Source: Providencia rettgeri (GTDB lineage Bacteria; Pseudomonadota; Gammaproteobacteria; Enterobacterales; Enterobacteriaceae). From it: a DNA stretch of 64,000 bases. Where the stretch lies: contig NZ_CP053896.1 of the NCBI RefSeq assembly GCF_013255915.1, positions 682,001 to 746,000 on the forward strand, in the 5' to 3' direction. Shown in pieces: positions 53,913 through 62,693 of this stretch. Made by a program: the position numbers and the translations under genes. Each line of letters opens with the position of its first letter. The stretch's first letter is position 1. Under the pieces are notes generated by a model. It searched no databases, was not told the origin of the DNA, and was given only the letters and a program-made list of their open reading frames with translations.

Positions 53913-53936
53913 GTATAGTGTGTCTATACGCTATAC
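53913..53936. promoter_or_regulatory. Operator/promoter of the second higBA locus
   Basis: GTATAG and CTATAC arms separated by 12 bases, 12 bases before the toxin ATG, overlapping TATA-like promoter sequence. Probable HigA binding site. Confidence 0.5.
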
Positions 53937-53948
53937 AAGGAGTTGGCC

Positions 53949-54230
53949 ATGATAAAAAGTTTTAAACATAAAGGAATTGAACACTTTTTTAAAATGGGCA
54001 TTACGTCTGGTATTCAATCGAAGCACATAACAAAGTTACGGGTACAACTGACTGCGCTCAATGTTGCTAAAAAACCACAAGATATGTCTGCACCAAGTTG
54101 GAATCTCCATCAATTAAAACGGGGAGATTTGCAGCATCATTGGGCAATATCAGTGAATGGAAACTGGCGACTCACATTTAAATTTGAGGGTGAAGATGCC
54201 ATTCTCGTTGATTATCAAGATTATCATTAA
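53949..54230 (+). CDS. higB: RelE/HigB-type toxin (second hig locus)
   Basis: 93 residues from the ATG at 53949, with AAGGAG 7 bases upstream. It belongs to the short HigB branch of RelE ([39 protein letters not shown]-type core, [23 protein letters not shown] end), different from the HigB at 33991. Family members cut mRNA on the ribosome. The antitoxin follows 14 bases later. Confidence 0.9.
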   Translation: MIKSFKHKGIEHFFKMGITSGIQSKHITKLRVQLTALNVAKKPQDMSAPSWNLHQLKRGDLQHHWAISVNGNWRLTFKFEGEDAILVDYQDYH

Positions 54231-54244
54231 GTAAGGTGAACATA

Positions 54245-54550
54245 ATGAGCAAAATGCATAATCCAGTACATCCGGGTATCGTTTTACGTGAATATTTAGA
54301 GGGTATTTCAGTCACTGAAGCTGCAAAAGCATTGGAGGTAACACGTACAACTCTCTCGCGTATTCTCAACGGTAATAGCGGTATTTCGGCAGATATGGCG
54401 ATACGATTAGAAATGGCACTCGGAACCAGTGCTGAAATGTGGGTTGAGATGCAAGCCCAGTATGAACTTTGGCAAGCTTCTTTGGAAAAACGCCCCGCCA
54501 TTAAACCTTTGTTTCCGCGGAGGGAAGGTTTTAAGTCATTCATGGACTGA
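54245..54550 (+). CDS. higA: HigA-type antitoxin (second hig locus)
   Basis: 101 residues with the classic HigA start ([14 protein letters not shown]) and helix-turn-helix ([21 protein letters not shown]), then [17 protein letters not shown] lies 8 bases before the ATG at 54245; the GTG at 54236 overlaps that site. It should neutralise the preceding toxin and autoregulate. No sequence relation beyond fold to the HigA at 34299. Confidence 0.9.
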   Translation: MSKMHNPVHPGIVLREYLEGISVTEAAKALEVTRTTLSRILNGNSGISADMAIRLEMALGTSAEMWVEMQAQYELWQASLEKRPAIKPLFPRREGFKSFMD

Positions 54551-54648
54551 ATGGTACGTAAAAGACTGTAAAGTCGAAAAATTCAAGAACTCTCTGCTGT
54601 TACTAAATAAAAACTTTCGGTAGCATTAACATTATTGATATATGTTTA

Positions 54649-54792
54649 ATATACCCATAATCCTTCAAGTCGCAGCGCTTTTCGTTGAGGTATAAGTGAC
54701 TACGCTCAGCTAGCCGAGTCGCATAGTTTATCTATGCTCCCTGTCTATCTTCGCTTGTCGCTTGCCTGCAACTCGAATTATTTGGGGTATAT
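54649..54792 (+). repeat. ERIC element 6 (long, diverged)
   Basis: 144 bases bounded by ATATACCC/GGGTATAT. The centre is changed to CGCATAGTTTATCTATGCTC and the element is about 17 bases longer than the standard form. Confidence 0.7.
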
Positions 54793-54848
54793 ATAGGTTA
54801 AGGTCTTTCCTGTATTTTGACTTTAGTTTAGCGATGGAGCGAGTGAAT

Positions 54849-56762
54849 ATGAAAGGTTGGTTAGCGGCAGTACCTGTGACAATGTTGCTGGTTTCCAGCG
54901 CAGTATGGGCGGATTCCTTACAGGCACAACGGGAGCGTTATCAGGCAATTAAGGTTGCATGGGATGCCAATAAAATGGATGAAGTCGAGCGCTTGCTGCC
55001 GACCTTGCATGATTATCCACTTTACCCTTATCTCGCTTATCGTGAGTTAACTCAAGACTTAGATATCATCTCGCCGCGCCAAGTTCAGGAGTTTATTAAT
55101 ACCTACCCAACCTTGCCTGTCGCTAAAAATCTCAAAACACGCTTTGTCAACGAACTAGCTCGCCGCCAAGAGTGGAAATCGTTGCTTGAATTTAGCCCTG
55201 AGGCGCCAAAACCTGCCGAAGCCCAATGTAATTTTTATTTTGCTAATTGGGCTGTGGGAAATAAACAAGTTGCTTGGCAAGGGGCAGAAAAAGCTTGGTT
55301 AAATGGCCGTTCAATGCCGAGTGCTTGTGATAAATTATTTAACGAATGGGAAAAAGCGGGTTATTTAACCCCTGAGATGACCCTTGAACGTATTAATTTA
55401 GCCATAAAAGAGGGCAATACATCGATTGCTAGTTATTTAGCAAAACGCTTACCAACCAGTTATAAAACGATTGGTGATGCGCTAGTGAAATTACAAAATG
55501 ACCCTGCTTCAGTCGTGACATTCGCTAAAACGATGACGCCAACGGATTTTACTCGCCAAGCCACCATCGCGGCCTTTAGCCGTTATGCGCGTCAATCTCC
55601 TGATGCGGCTCGTACAGTACTTAATAGCATAAGTTCTGCACAAAAAATGAATATGGCAGAAAAGCAGTTACTTAAAGACAGTATTGCTTGGCAATATATG
55701 GGTGATGTGACCCCTGAACAGGCCCAATGGCGTGATGAGACCATTCAAGAAAGCAATTCATCGTCATTGAAAGAGCGTCGTGTTCGTTTAGCGTTGGGAG
55801 CTGGTGATAAAACCGGTGTCGCGTCATGGTTAAAACGCTTGCCAGCGGAAGTTAAAAATAAAGAAGAGTGGCAATATTGGCAGGCTATCACGCTAATTGA
55901 AGCAGGAAAAAAAGCGGAAGGAGAGGCATTACTTCGCCAATTAACGGAAAAGCGTGGCTTCTACCCAATGGTCGCAGCACAAGTCTTAGAAATTGATTAC
56001 CCTGTATATGTTAAATCGGCCGTTAAGCCAGACTCAAGCATTAATAAACTCCCAGAAGTTCAGCGGGTTAGAGAGTTAATGTATTGGGAACTAGACAACC
56101 TCGCTCGTTCTGAATGGGTGAGTTTAGTGGCATCGCTGCCAGCAAACCAGCAAGAGCAATTGGCTCGTTATGCGTTTGATAATAAATGGGCTGACCTCAG
56201 TGTTCAAGCGACTATCACAGCTAAACTTTGGGATCACCTAGAAGAACGTTTCCCATTAGCATGGGATAAAGAATTCAATTTATATACCAAGTCGAAAGAT
56301 ATTCAAAAAAGCTATGCAATGGCCATTGCTCGCCAAGAAAGTGCATGGAACCCACAAGCTCGCTCGCCCGTTGGTGCGACAGGTTTGATGCAGTTGATGC
56401 CAGCGACAGCAAAACATACCGCACAAAAGCAAGGTATTAATTATGTGAATGCGAGCCAGTTGACCAATCCTACGACCAATATTGAACTAGGGACGGCGTA
56501 TCTGGAAGATGTTTATCAGCAATTTGGTAATAACCGTATTTTAGCCAGTGCGGCTTATAATGCAGGCCCATCCCGTGTGACTCGTTGGTTAGGTAACAGT
56601 GGTGGGCGTATTGATGCAGTCGCATTTGTTGAAAGCATCCCGTTCTCAGAAACCCGCGGTTATGTGAAAAATGTTCTATCGTATGATTTATTTTATCGAC
56701 ATTTTATGGGGCAGAAGAATAGTAAGGTGTTGCTTTCGAATGAATGGAATATGAAATACTAA
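54849..56762 (+). CDS. slt: Soluble lytic murein transglycosylase Slt
   Basis: 637 residues. Periplasmic enzyme that cleaves peptidoglycan glycan strands with 1,6-anhydro product. Signal peptide ends near SSAVWA-DS; a long helical ring domain follows, then the catalytic SLT domain (MAIARQESAWNP with the catalytic Glu, GLMQLMPATAKH, NIELGTAYL, SAAYNAGPSRV). Start chosen at 54849 (GGAG 10 bases upstream); the ATG at 54834 is an alternative resembling the E. coli start, while the ATG-less extension to 54762 lies in an ERIC. Confidence 0.94.
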   Translation: MKGWLAAVPVTMLLVSSAVWADSLQAQRERYQAIKVAWDANKMDEVERLLPTLHDYPLYPYLAYRELTQDLDIISPRQVQEFINTYPTLPVAKNLKTRFVNELARRQEWKSLLEFSPEAPKPAEAQCNFYFANWAVGNKQVAWQGAEKAWLNGRSMPSACDKLFNEWEKAGYLTPEMTLERINLAIKEGNTSIASYLAKRLPTSYKTIGDALVKLQNDPASVVTFAKTMTPTDFTRQATIAAFSRYARQSPDAARTVLNSISSAQKMNMAEKQLLKDSIAWQYMGDVTPEQAQWRDETIQESNSSSLKERRVRLALGAGDKTGVASWLKRLPAEVKNKEEWQYWQAITLIEAGKKAEGEALLRQLTEKRGFYPMVAAQVLEIDYPVYVKSAVKPDSSINKLPEVQRVRELMYWELDNLARSEWVSLVASLPANQQEQLARYAFDNKWADLSVQATITAKLWDHLEERFPLAWDKEFNLYTKSKDIQKSYAMAIARQESAWNPQARSPVGATGLMQLMPATAKHTAQKQGINYVNASQLTNPTTNIELGTAYLEDVYQQFGNNRILASAAYNAGPSRVTRWLGNSGGRIDAVAFVESIPFSETRGYVKNVLSYDLFYRHFMGQKNSKVLLSNEWNMKY

Positions 56763-56764
56763 AA

Positions 56765-56890
56765 ATACTCTTCATATTTCGAATTGTAGGGGTGTTGGCT
56801 ACGTTTGCTAACCCTAGTCACATACTTGTGTATGCTCCTAGGGCTTAGCATCACTTGCCGCCTACCTACAATCCGAACTATTTTGAGTAT
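56765..56890 (+). repeat. ERIC element 7
   Basis: 126 bases bounded by ATACTC/GAGTAT, starting 2 bases after the slt stop; centre CACATACTTGTGTATGCTC. Confidence 0.85.
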
Positions 56891-57011
56891 TCATATTTTT
56901 ATATTTCGATTTATAGGGGCTTCGTATGTTAGCTTTAGTTGCATACAGGTGTATGCTCCCCGAGCTATCCTCGCTGGTCGCCTAGTCACAACTCAAACTA
57001 TTTAGCGTATT
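56891..57011 (+). repeat. ERIC element 8 (diverged, adjacent to 7)
   Basis: Head-to-tail after element 7; centre GCATACAGGTGTATGCTC and end AACTCAAACTATTTAGCG retained, left half diverged. Confidence 0.65.
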
Positions 57012-57108
57012 AACGCAGTAACTAAATGAAATTTGGTTATTTTTTGTATTGTTGAAGCTTGAAAAGCGTTTGGTTGATGATTTCTAATAAGAGTGTGTTA
57101 TTATTTGT

Positions 57109-57122
57109 ACTAGTTAAATAGT
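57109..57122. promoter_or_regulatory. trp operator of trpR
   Basis: ACTAGTTAAATAGT is close to the TrpR operator ACTAGTTAACTAGT, 15 bases before the trpR ATG, indicating autorepression by tryptophan-bound TrpR. Confidence 0.75.
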
Positions 57123-57137
57123 ATGGGTGGATAAACG

Positions 57138-57455
57138 ATGACAGCAAATCAACAACATGACCCGGCGCTGACTGCCGATGAGAACGCTGACTGGCTGCGC
57201 TTTGTGAATTTATTACAATTGGCATTTGAACAAGATATTCATCTGCCAGTTCTTCAGTTATTACTCACGCCAGATGAGCGTACAGCGTTAGCGACTCGCG
57301 TTAAAATTGTGCAAGAGCTGATGCGCGGTGAAATGAGCCAAAGAGAGCTGAAAAATGAGCTAGGAGTGGGAATAGCAACTATTACTCGGGGTTCGAATAG
57401 CTTAAAGTCAGCTCCTATTTCTGTGAAGGAGTGGTTAGAGCAGCAACTTCTCTAA
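57138..57455 (+). CDS. trpR: Trp operon repressor TrpR
   Basis: 105 residues (E. coli 108). Tryptophan-binding dimeric repressor of trp genes. The core [35 protein letters not shown] (in part [14 protein letters not shown]) and the helix-turn-helix [15 protein letters not shown] are conserved almost residue for residue. slt and yjjX flank it as in E. coli. An ERIC begins at the base after its stop. Confidence 0.95.
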   Translation: MTANQQHDPALTADENADWLRFVNLLQLAFEQDIHLPVLQLLLTPDERTALATRVKIVQELMRGEMSQRELKNELGVGIATITRGSNSLKSAPISVKEWLEQQLL

Positions 57456-57582
57456 AATATGCGTCATATTTCAAATTGTAGGGGTGTTGGCTTCACTCAT
57501 TTGCCCTAGTCACATACTTGTGTATGCTCATCGGGATAACCTCACTTGCCGCCTAGCCACAACCCAAACTATTTAGCGTATT
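57456..57582 (+). repeat. ERIC element 9
   Basis: 127 bases, AATATGCG to GCGTATT, starting directly after the trpR stop; centre CACATACTTGTGTATGCTC. Confidence 0.85.
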
Positions 57583-57702
57583 GGTATTTATTGTATTTCA
57601 ATTGTAGGGGTGTTGGCTTCTCTCATTTGCCCTAGTCACATACTTGTGTATGCTGCTGCTCTCTTGCCGCTTTTTTCCCACAATCCGAGCTATTTAGAAT
57701 AT
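57583..57702 (+). repeat. ERIC element 10 (adjacent to 9)
   Basis: Head-to-tail copy sharing GTAGGGGTGTTGGCTTC with element 9; the right half is shortened around TGCTGCTGCTCTCTTGCCGC. Confidence 0.7.
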
Positions 57703-57738
57703 AAAGGGTATTTATATTTTAGATAAATAGGCATAAAA

Positions 57739-57760
57739 AAAGTATGGTTTCCCATACTTT
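57739..57760 (-). terminator. Terminator of yjjX
   Basis: AAAGTATGG/CCATACTTT stem; on the minus strand a run of T residues follows. Confidence 0.7.
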
Positions 57761-57816
57761 AGTGTGAAAAGAGTGGTATTTAATCGCACATGCAATTTTA
57801 ATTATTTTAAGTATAA

Positions 57817-58353
57817 TTAATCTTCTACTTGGTTTAGCTCTTTATAAATTTCATGCTTAATGGGAACTAAAGCCAATATCAAGGCTTGTTGGTAAACACT
57901 AGTGCGAGTTAATACCCCATCAGTGAAAAAACCAATGGCACCACCTTGTTGTTTGATATTATCGATGCCTGTTAAAAAGGCCATTTCATCACCGAGTTCG
58001 CGGCCTTCACGAATACCCGCCAGAATTTTTTCTGGGATCATAATACTGGCAGAGCGAGATTCGCCGCGTATTTGCTTATGCTCAATCACTATCCAAGCAA
58101 ATGTCATATCGTCTTCGATACCTGCTTCAATACCAACCCAAAAATCCGCTTCGGGGCGAACTTGCCTAGAGGCCATAACGCGTTGTCTAGCCCCAGTACG
58201 GGTTTCATTATTACCGATAGGTTGCTGTGGAACACTGCTATCGACATTAATATCTTCAATTTGATAACTGCCAGCCCCAAAAACAGCATCGAAAGCAAGA
58301 TGAATCGCTTTAATTTTGGCAGGATTAGTCGTTGCAGCTATAACTTGGTACAT
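57817..58353 (-). CDS. yjjX: Inosine/xanthosine triphosphatase YjjX
   Basis: 178 residues of the YjjX/NTPase house-cleaning family, which hydrolyses non-canonical purine nucleoside triphosphates such as ITP and [14 protein letters not shown] at the N-terminus, [20 protein letters not shown] and [11 protein letters not shown] are the family blocks. It is divergent from gpmB with a 52-base shared promoter region, as in E. coli. Confidence 0.93.
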   Translation of the reverse strand: MYQVIAATTNPAKIKAIHLAFDAVFGAGSYQIEDINVDSSVPQQPIGNNETRTGARQRVMASRQVRPEADFWVGIEAGIEDDMTFAWIVIEHKQIRGESRSASIMIPEKILAGIREGRELGDEMAFLTGIDNIKQQGGAIGFFTDGVLTRTSVYQQALILALVPIKHEIYKELNQVED

Positions 58354-58405
58354 TAATTATTTTCCTTTGAACACATACTTCGAAAAGTAATAACGGAACA
58401 CATCT

Positions 58406-59053
58406 ATGTTACAGGTTTATCTTGTTCGCCATGGCGAAACTGAATGGAATTTAGCTCGTCGCATCCAGGGACAATCCGATAGCCCTCTGACCGCCACTGG
58501 ACGACTACAAGCAAGGCAGGTGGCTGAGAGGATAAAGTCAGAAGGCATTACCCATATTATCACTAGTGATATGGGACGCACACTGGAAACTGCACAAATA
58601 ATTGCAAGTGTATGCGAATGTGAAATTACCACAGAACCGCGTCTACGTGAACTAAATATGGGCGTTCTTGAACAAAGAGCAATAGAGTCGTTAACGCCAG
58701 AGGAAGAACAGTGGCGCAAAAGCTTAATTGATGGGACTCGTGGAGGACGAATTCCAGAGGGTGAATCAATGGAGGAGCTGTATACACGTATGTTTGCAGC
58801 ACTAAATAGCTGTTTAGATTTGCCTGAAGGTAGCCGCCCACTGATTGTTAGCCATGGTATTGCGCTAAGTACGTTAATTAGCCGTATTATGGGGGTTCCT
58901 GCCTATTCAGAACGCCGTCTACGTTTACGTAACTGTTCGTTATCTCGTGTTGATTACCAAAATAGCCCATGGCTTGCGAATGGTTGGATAGTTGAAACAG
59001 CCGGTGAGGTTACACACTTATCGCAGCCAGCTCTCGATGAGCAACAAGGTTAA
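58406..59053 (+). CDS. gpmB: Phosphoglycerate mutase-like phosphatase GpmB (YtjC)
   Basis: 215-residue histidine phosphatase superfamily member. Catalytic His9 is in LVRHGETEWN and the second His is in LIVSHGIALS. It resembles cofactor-dependent phosphoglycerate mutase, but E. coli GpmB/YtjC has doubtful mutase activity and may act as a phosphatase. The length and gene order match E. coli. Confidence 0.9.
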   Translation: MLQVYLVRHGETEWNLARRIQGQSDSPLTATGRLQARQVAERIKSEGITHIITSDMGRTLETAQIIASVCECEITTEPRLRELNMGVLEQRAIESLTPEEEQWRKSLIDGTRGGRIPEGESMEELYTRMFAALNSCLDLPEGSRPLIVSHGIALSTLISRIMGVPAYSERRLRLRNCSLSRVDYQNSPWLANGWIVETAGEVTHLSQPALDEQQG

Positions 59054-59065
59054 CTATTTAGAAAA

Positions 59066-59089
59066 GGAGTTTCAACAAACTGAAACTCC
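59066..59089. terminator. Hairpin between gpmB and rob
   Basis: GGAGTTTCA-ACAAAC-TGAAACTCC, perfect 9-base stem between converging genes; T run weak. Confidence 0.55.
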
Positions 59090-59095
59090 TCTGCT

Positions 59096-60010
59096 TTAAG
59101 GGGTTATGGTCGAACCTGTTTTGATTGGTACATAATAATCAAAGGTATCGATGTGTGTCTTGGGGTCATCATTTTCTGGGGTGATATGACGTAAATCGAT
59201 GTTTTTTAATCGATAATGTTCGATATCATAACCTGGTCGACGCGTTAAATTCAGCTTAGGCAAATATACGCCATAAATTTGGTACAAAAACTCTTGTAAT
59301 GCATCTCGAGTTGGCGTCCCATTGAACGAAAATTTAACATAATGGCCACTTGGTAACGTTAAACTCGTGTACTGGTCAGTGTTAAAACTCGCATCCTCAG
59401 GTTTTACCGCAGTGGTATAGAATACCGTTTGTTCATCTTCTTTTTCTGGATTATGAATGGCATGGTGCAAGCCAAAAACTTCAGACGCAATAGTCGTCGT
59501 ATTATCCAAATAGTAGTGCCAAAATGTTTGGCGCATTTGGGAACAAGCGGTCGACCACTCTTCTAGCGCATAAGAGCAACTTTGTTCCAAGCCAACCAGC
59601 TCTTGTGCTGGCATTTGTAGGAATTCATGTTCAATATTGGTGTGATTATCTAAAATAATCGGTGGGCAAATACCTGCAGCGCACCATTCTTCACTCCGAC
59701 GATAAAACGCTGGAGTTAGGTTAAATTGCTTTTTAAAGGCTCGAGTAAAAGTTTGTTGCGAATCAAATCGATACTGCAGAGCAATATCAAGAATTGGTCG
59801 GCTTGTTAGCCGCAATGCAACCGCTGCACGAGAAAGCCTTCTAGCTCGAATATAAGCCCCAATCGCTTGGTCTGTCACCTCTTTGAACATTCTTTGTAAA
59901 TGCCACTTAGAGTAGCCCGCTTTTGCGGCAACATTATCTAGCGAGAGTGGTTTATCCAGATTGTCATCTATCCAGCGAAGCAAGTCGCGAATAATATTAG
60001 TTTGATCCAT
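59096..60010 (-). CDS. rob: Right-origin-binding protein Rob
   Basis: 304 residues, slightly longer than E. coli Rob (289). AraC/XylS family activator of the mar/sox/rob regulon. The N-terminal DNA-binding domain (SLDNVAAKAGYSKWHLQRMF and ILDIALQYRFDSQQTFTRAF) is nearly identical to E. coli; the C-terminal GyrI-like ligand domain (YGVYLPKLNLTRRPGYDIEHY, in part) is more diverged. Confidence 0.93.
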   Translation of the reverse strand: MDQTNIIRDLLRWIDDNLDKPLSLDNVAAKAGYSKWHLQRMFKEVTDQAIGAYIRARRLSRAAVALRLTSRPILDIALQYRFDSQQTFTRAFKKQFNLTPAFYRRSEEWCAAGICPPIILDNHTNIEHEFLQMPAQELVGLEQSCSYALEEWSTACSQMRQTFWHYYLDNTTTIASEVFGLHHAIHNPEKEDEQTVFYTTAVKPEDASFNTDQYTSLTLPSGHYVKFSFNGTPTRDALQEFLYQIYGVYLPKLNLTRRPGYDIEHYRLKNIDLRHITPENDDPKTHIDTFDYYVPIKTGSTITP

Positions 60011-60195
60011 GTATATCCCCAGCCAATGCGACTTATAGAACAGATATAATCTATCAATGAATTGCTATTCTATATCAAGTTATCTTTTTCGTTTATAGTA
60101 AATGAGTTGTATTTGATAATTAGTTAAGAAAGTGAATAATAAATCTTGTGCCACTACGAGGTTTTATCGATTTTTAGTTGAATAGGAAATTCAGT

Positions 60196-60672
60196 ATGCG
60201 TCGTTCCAGATTAAAAAATATCGTACTTGCAGCATTATTATCAGCGTTGCCGAGCATCACATTTGCTGAAGAAATCGGTTCAGTCGATACTGTTTTTAAA
60301 ATTTTCGGCCCTGATCATAAAATTGTTGTTGAAGCATTTGATGACCCTGATGTTGACAATGTGACTTGTTATTTAAGTCGTTCAAAAACAGGGGGGATCA
60401 AAGGGGGTTTAGGTTTAGCAGAAGACACCTCTGATGCCGCCATTTCATGTCAGCAAGTTGGGCCAATTGAGCTAAATGACCGTGTCAAACGCAAACCGAC
60501 GAAAGGGCAAGTTGTCTTTCAAAAACGAACGTCTTTAGTCTTCAAAAAATTACAGGTTGTACGCTTTTACGATCCAAAACGTAATGCATTAATTTATTTG
60601 ACTTATTCAGATAAGATGATCGACGGCTCACCAAAAAATGCGTTAAGTGCAGTACCGATTATGCCTTGGTGA
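60196..60672 (+). CDS. creA: Periplasmic protein CreA
   Basis: 158 residues from the ATG at 60196; the TTG at 60178 would precede the signal peptide without purpose. Signal peptide ends ITFA-EE. Conserved CreA blocks: [34 protein letters not shown] and [10 protein letters not shown]. The function of CreA is unknown. Unlike E. coli, creB, creC and creD do not follow; arcA converges directly. Confidence 0.92.
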   Translation: MRRSRLKNIVLAALLSALPSITFAEEIGSVDTVFKIFGPDHKIVVEAFDDPDVDNVTCYLSRSKTGGIKGGLGLAEDTSDAAISCQQVGPIELNDRVKRKPTKGQVVFQKRTSLVFKKLQVVRFYDPKRNALIYLTYSDKMIDGSPKNALSAVPIMPW

Positions 60673-60686
60673 TTAATTAAGATGAT

Positions 60687-60714
60687 AAAAAACCGGCTAA
60701 ATAGCCGGTTTTTT
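60687..60714. terminator. Bidirectional terminator between creA and arcA
   Basis: AAAAAACCGGCTA/TAGCCGGTTTTTT stem around a 2-base loop. Confidence 0.85.
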
Positions 60715-60734
60715 GAATATCAATTCAAAATTGA

Positions 60735-61451
60735 TTATTCGTCTAAATCACCGCAAAAGCGATAGCCTTCACCGTGGATGGTTGCAATGATTTCTGGCGT
60801 ATCAGGTGTTGATTCAAAATGTTTACGAATACGACGGATCGTTACGTCAACAGTTCTATCATGTGGTTTCAATTCACGGCCTGTCATTTTCTTCAGCAGG
60901 TCTGCGCGAGTCTGAATTTTTCCTGGGTTTTCACAGAAATGTAGCATCGCACGGAATTCACTACGTGGTAATTTGTAGTGTTCACCAGCAGGGCTGACTA
61001 ATGAACGGCTGTTGATGTCTAATTCCCAACCATTAAACTTATAGCTTTCCACTAAACGACGTTCTTCCGTACCACCCGCTAAATTCATAGTACGAGACAG
61101 TAGGTTGCGCGCACGAATAGTCAGTTCACGTGGGTTAAATGGTTTAGTGATATAGTCATCAGCACCAATTTCAAGGCCAAGGATTTTATCGACTTCGTTA
61201 TCACGTCCTGTTAAGAACATTAACGCAATGCTTTCTTGTTCACGAAGTTCGCGAGCAAGTAGTAAACCGTTTTTACCTGGTAAATTAATATCCATGATGA
61301 CTAAATTGATGTCATGCTCAGAGAGAACATTATTCATCTCTTCGCCATCAGTTGCCTCATGAACCACATAGCCTTCCGCTTCAAATATGCTTTTAAGCGT
61401 ATTGCGTGTGACAATTTCATCTTCAACAATCAAAATGTGTGGGGTCTGCAT
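60735..61451 (-). CDS. arcA: Aerobic respiration response regulator ArcA
   Basis: 238 residues, as in E. coli. OmpR-family regulator phosphorylated by ArcB under low oxygen to repress respiratory genes. The receiver domain has the acidic pair E10-D11, Asp54 in VIMDINLPG and Lys in YITKPF; the winged helix has [21 protein letters not shown] (in part). A perfect FNR box lies about 260 bases upstream. Confidence 0.97.
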   Translation of the reverse strand: MQTPHILIVEDEIVTRNTLKSIFEAEGYVVHEATDGEEMNNVLSEHDINLVIMDINLPGKNGLLLARELREQESIALMFLTGRDNEVDKILGLEIGADDYITKPFNPRELTIRARNLLSRTMNLAGGTEERRLVESYKFNGWELDINSRSLVSPAGEHYKLPRSEFRAMLHFCENPGKIQTRADLLKKMTGRELKPHDRTVDVTIRRIRKHFESTPDTPEIIATIHGEGYRFCGDLDE

Positions 61452-61707
61452 AGTTGCTACCTAAAGTATTAAAATAAAAATACTGAACTCACAAGCCGTT
61501 TCCAGTTAGGTGGTTATTGATATTTTTCTCTGGAAAAACACGTTTATGAGTATAAATTTGTTTTGAAATTCAATAGTGCCATTATGTTGCCATCTTGGGC
61601 AAAAGACTTTAACAACAAGCCAAAATATAAGCACTTTCCCAATATTGTACTGTTAACAGCAATATAACAGCTAATACTGCATTTACCACCTAAAAAACTA
61701 ACTTTTG

Positions 61708-61721
61708 TTGATACATATCAA
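61708..61721. promoter_or_regulatory. FNR box upstream of arcA
   Basis: TTGATACATATCAA fits the consensus TTGAT-N4-ATCAA exactly. In E. coli FNR activates arcA, so the same control is expected. Confidence 0.7.
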
Positions 61722-61821
61722 AATCAATTGTAGCACGTTAACAAAAATTGTTAGGTAGATAATTATATAAATTAATGCAGTGTTTAGGAATCAGATAGCG
61801 TCTAAAAAAGGGGAATAGTTG

Positions 61822-61848
61822 ATACCCAAGGGGGCTTCGGCTGGGTAT
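61822..61848. other. Stable hairpin of unknown role
   Basis: Outer arms ATACCCA/TGGGTAT enclose GCTTCGGC, a GC-closed TTCG tetraloop. No T run follows on either side. Confidence 0.4.
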
Positions 61849-62469
61849 TAATGAATATAGTCTTCAATGGGTTAAATATACCATCATAAATAATGTTTAA
61901 TTTGTGACTTACCTCCAATTTTGAAATGTTATTTTGCTACAAAAAAAGGTGAAAAATTTATCTTGTTAGAGATAACGGGATGTAAATATTTAGTCTGTAA
62001 TTTTTTGTTTCATTTAATTAGGAAAAATGCTTATTTTGTTTTGATGTGACTAATTTTTAACAACTCCATAACATTTGTTTGTAATTTAAACGAATGAAAA
62101 AATCATGAGGCTAAGTATCAATACGTACCTGTGTAATCTGTTGCTATTGGCGCTCTTGTATTGATGAGCATGGGGGTAAATGATAAGAAATATAGCTGCT
62201 AAATGCATCAATTAACCTGGTCGTTGTTGCTCATCTTCTCATCTTGATTCTCTTCACAGGAAATTACTGAAGGCTATCTCTATTGCCTATTTAATAGTCA
62301 TTTTGGTTTTTTATTGAGTAAAAAATTATTAATCTTTAAATATTTGTTATCTTGGTTTTTAACACTGCATTTGATGTAATGAGTGTCTTTTTGTGGATGA
62401 GTTTTTCGTGCTGGTAGATAATTTATCGAATAAAAAAAGGGAGATAAAAGGGATGTTTTGCAAATAAAT

Positions 62470-62496
62470 TTGACAAAATATACCAATTGCTTTAAC
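62470..62496 (+). promoter_or_regulatory. Promoter of the thr operon
   Basis: TTGACA and TTTAAC separated by 15 bases, with the CTTTAACC context seen at the E. coli thr promoter. Spacing is short, so the -10 assignment is tentative. Confidence 0.45.
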
Positions 62497-62540
62497 CGTA
62501 TAGAGAGAAACTTAAAGAATCTAAGAGACAGACAGAATCT

Positions 62541-62609
62541 ATGCGTAATATCAGCCTGACTATTATTATTACCACCACCACCGTAACCACAGGAAACGGG
62601 GCGGGCTGA
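62541..62609 (+). CDS. thrL: thr operon leader peptide ThrL
   Basis: 22 residues containing seven Thr and four Ile codons, grouped as T-III-TTTT-V-TT, and ending GNGAG as in E. coli ThrL. Translation stalling at these codons when charged tRNA-Thr or tRNA-Ile is scarce prevents formation of the terminator at 62631-62668. Too short for ordinary gene calling. Confidence 0.93.
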   Translation: MRNISLTIIITTTTVTTGNGAG

Positions 62610-62630
62610 CGCATCCAAAAAATAAAAATG

Positions 62631-62668
62631 AAAAAGCCCGCATACTTAACCGATGCGGGCTTTTTTTT
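62631..62668 (+). terminator. Attenuator of the thr operon
   Basis: AAAAAGCCCGCAT/ATGCGGGCTTTTT stem followed by further T residues, 22 bases after the thrL stop and 25 before thrA. Confidence 0.9.
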
Positions 62669-62693
62669 GGTGTTAATTCAGGAGAGAAATACC

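Larger units (their letters stand above)
61452..62540. other. Long intergenic region between arcA and thrL
   Basis: About 1.09 kb with no credible ORF; E. coli has yjjY and yjtD here. Contents I can support are the FNR box (61708-61721), a hairpin with a GC-TTCG-GC tip (61822-61848) and the thr promoter (62470-62496). The rest is AT-rich without clear structure and probably includes a long arcA 5' leader. Confidence 0.6.

Noticed and set aside
56805-57005. 66-residue ORF after slt
   Set aside because: Lies wholly inside two ERIC elements; ERIC copies often contain chance ORFs.
32688-57702. Evenly similar repeats that could be taken for a CRISPR array
   Set aside because: The copies are ~127 bases, scattered, in both orientations and without spacers; they are ERIC elements.
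61737-61754. GTTAACAAAAATTGTTAG as an ArcA autoregulation box
   Set aside because: The two GTTA repeats are 13 bases apart, not the 11 expected for ArcA direct repeats.
62298-62618. 106-residue minus-strand ORF over thrL
   Set aside because: Antisense to the thr promoter and leader peptide, with no ribosome site or family; the thrL reading is clear.
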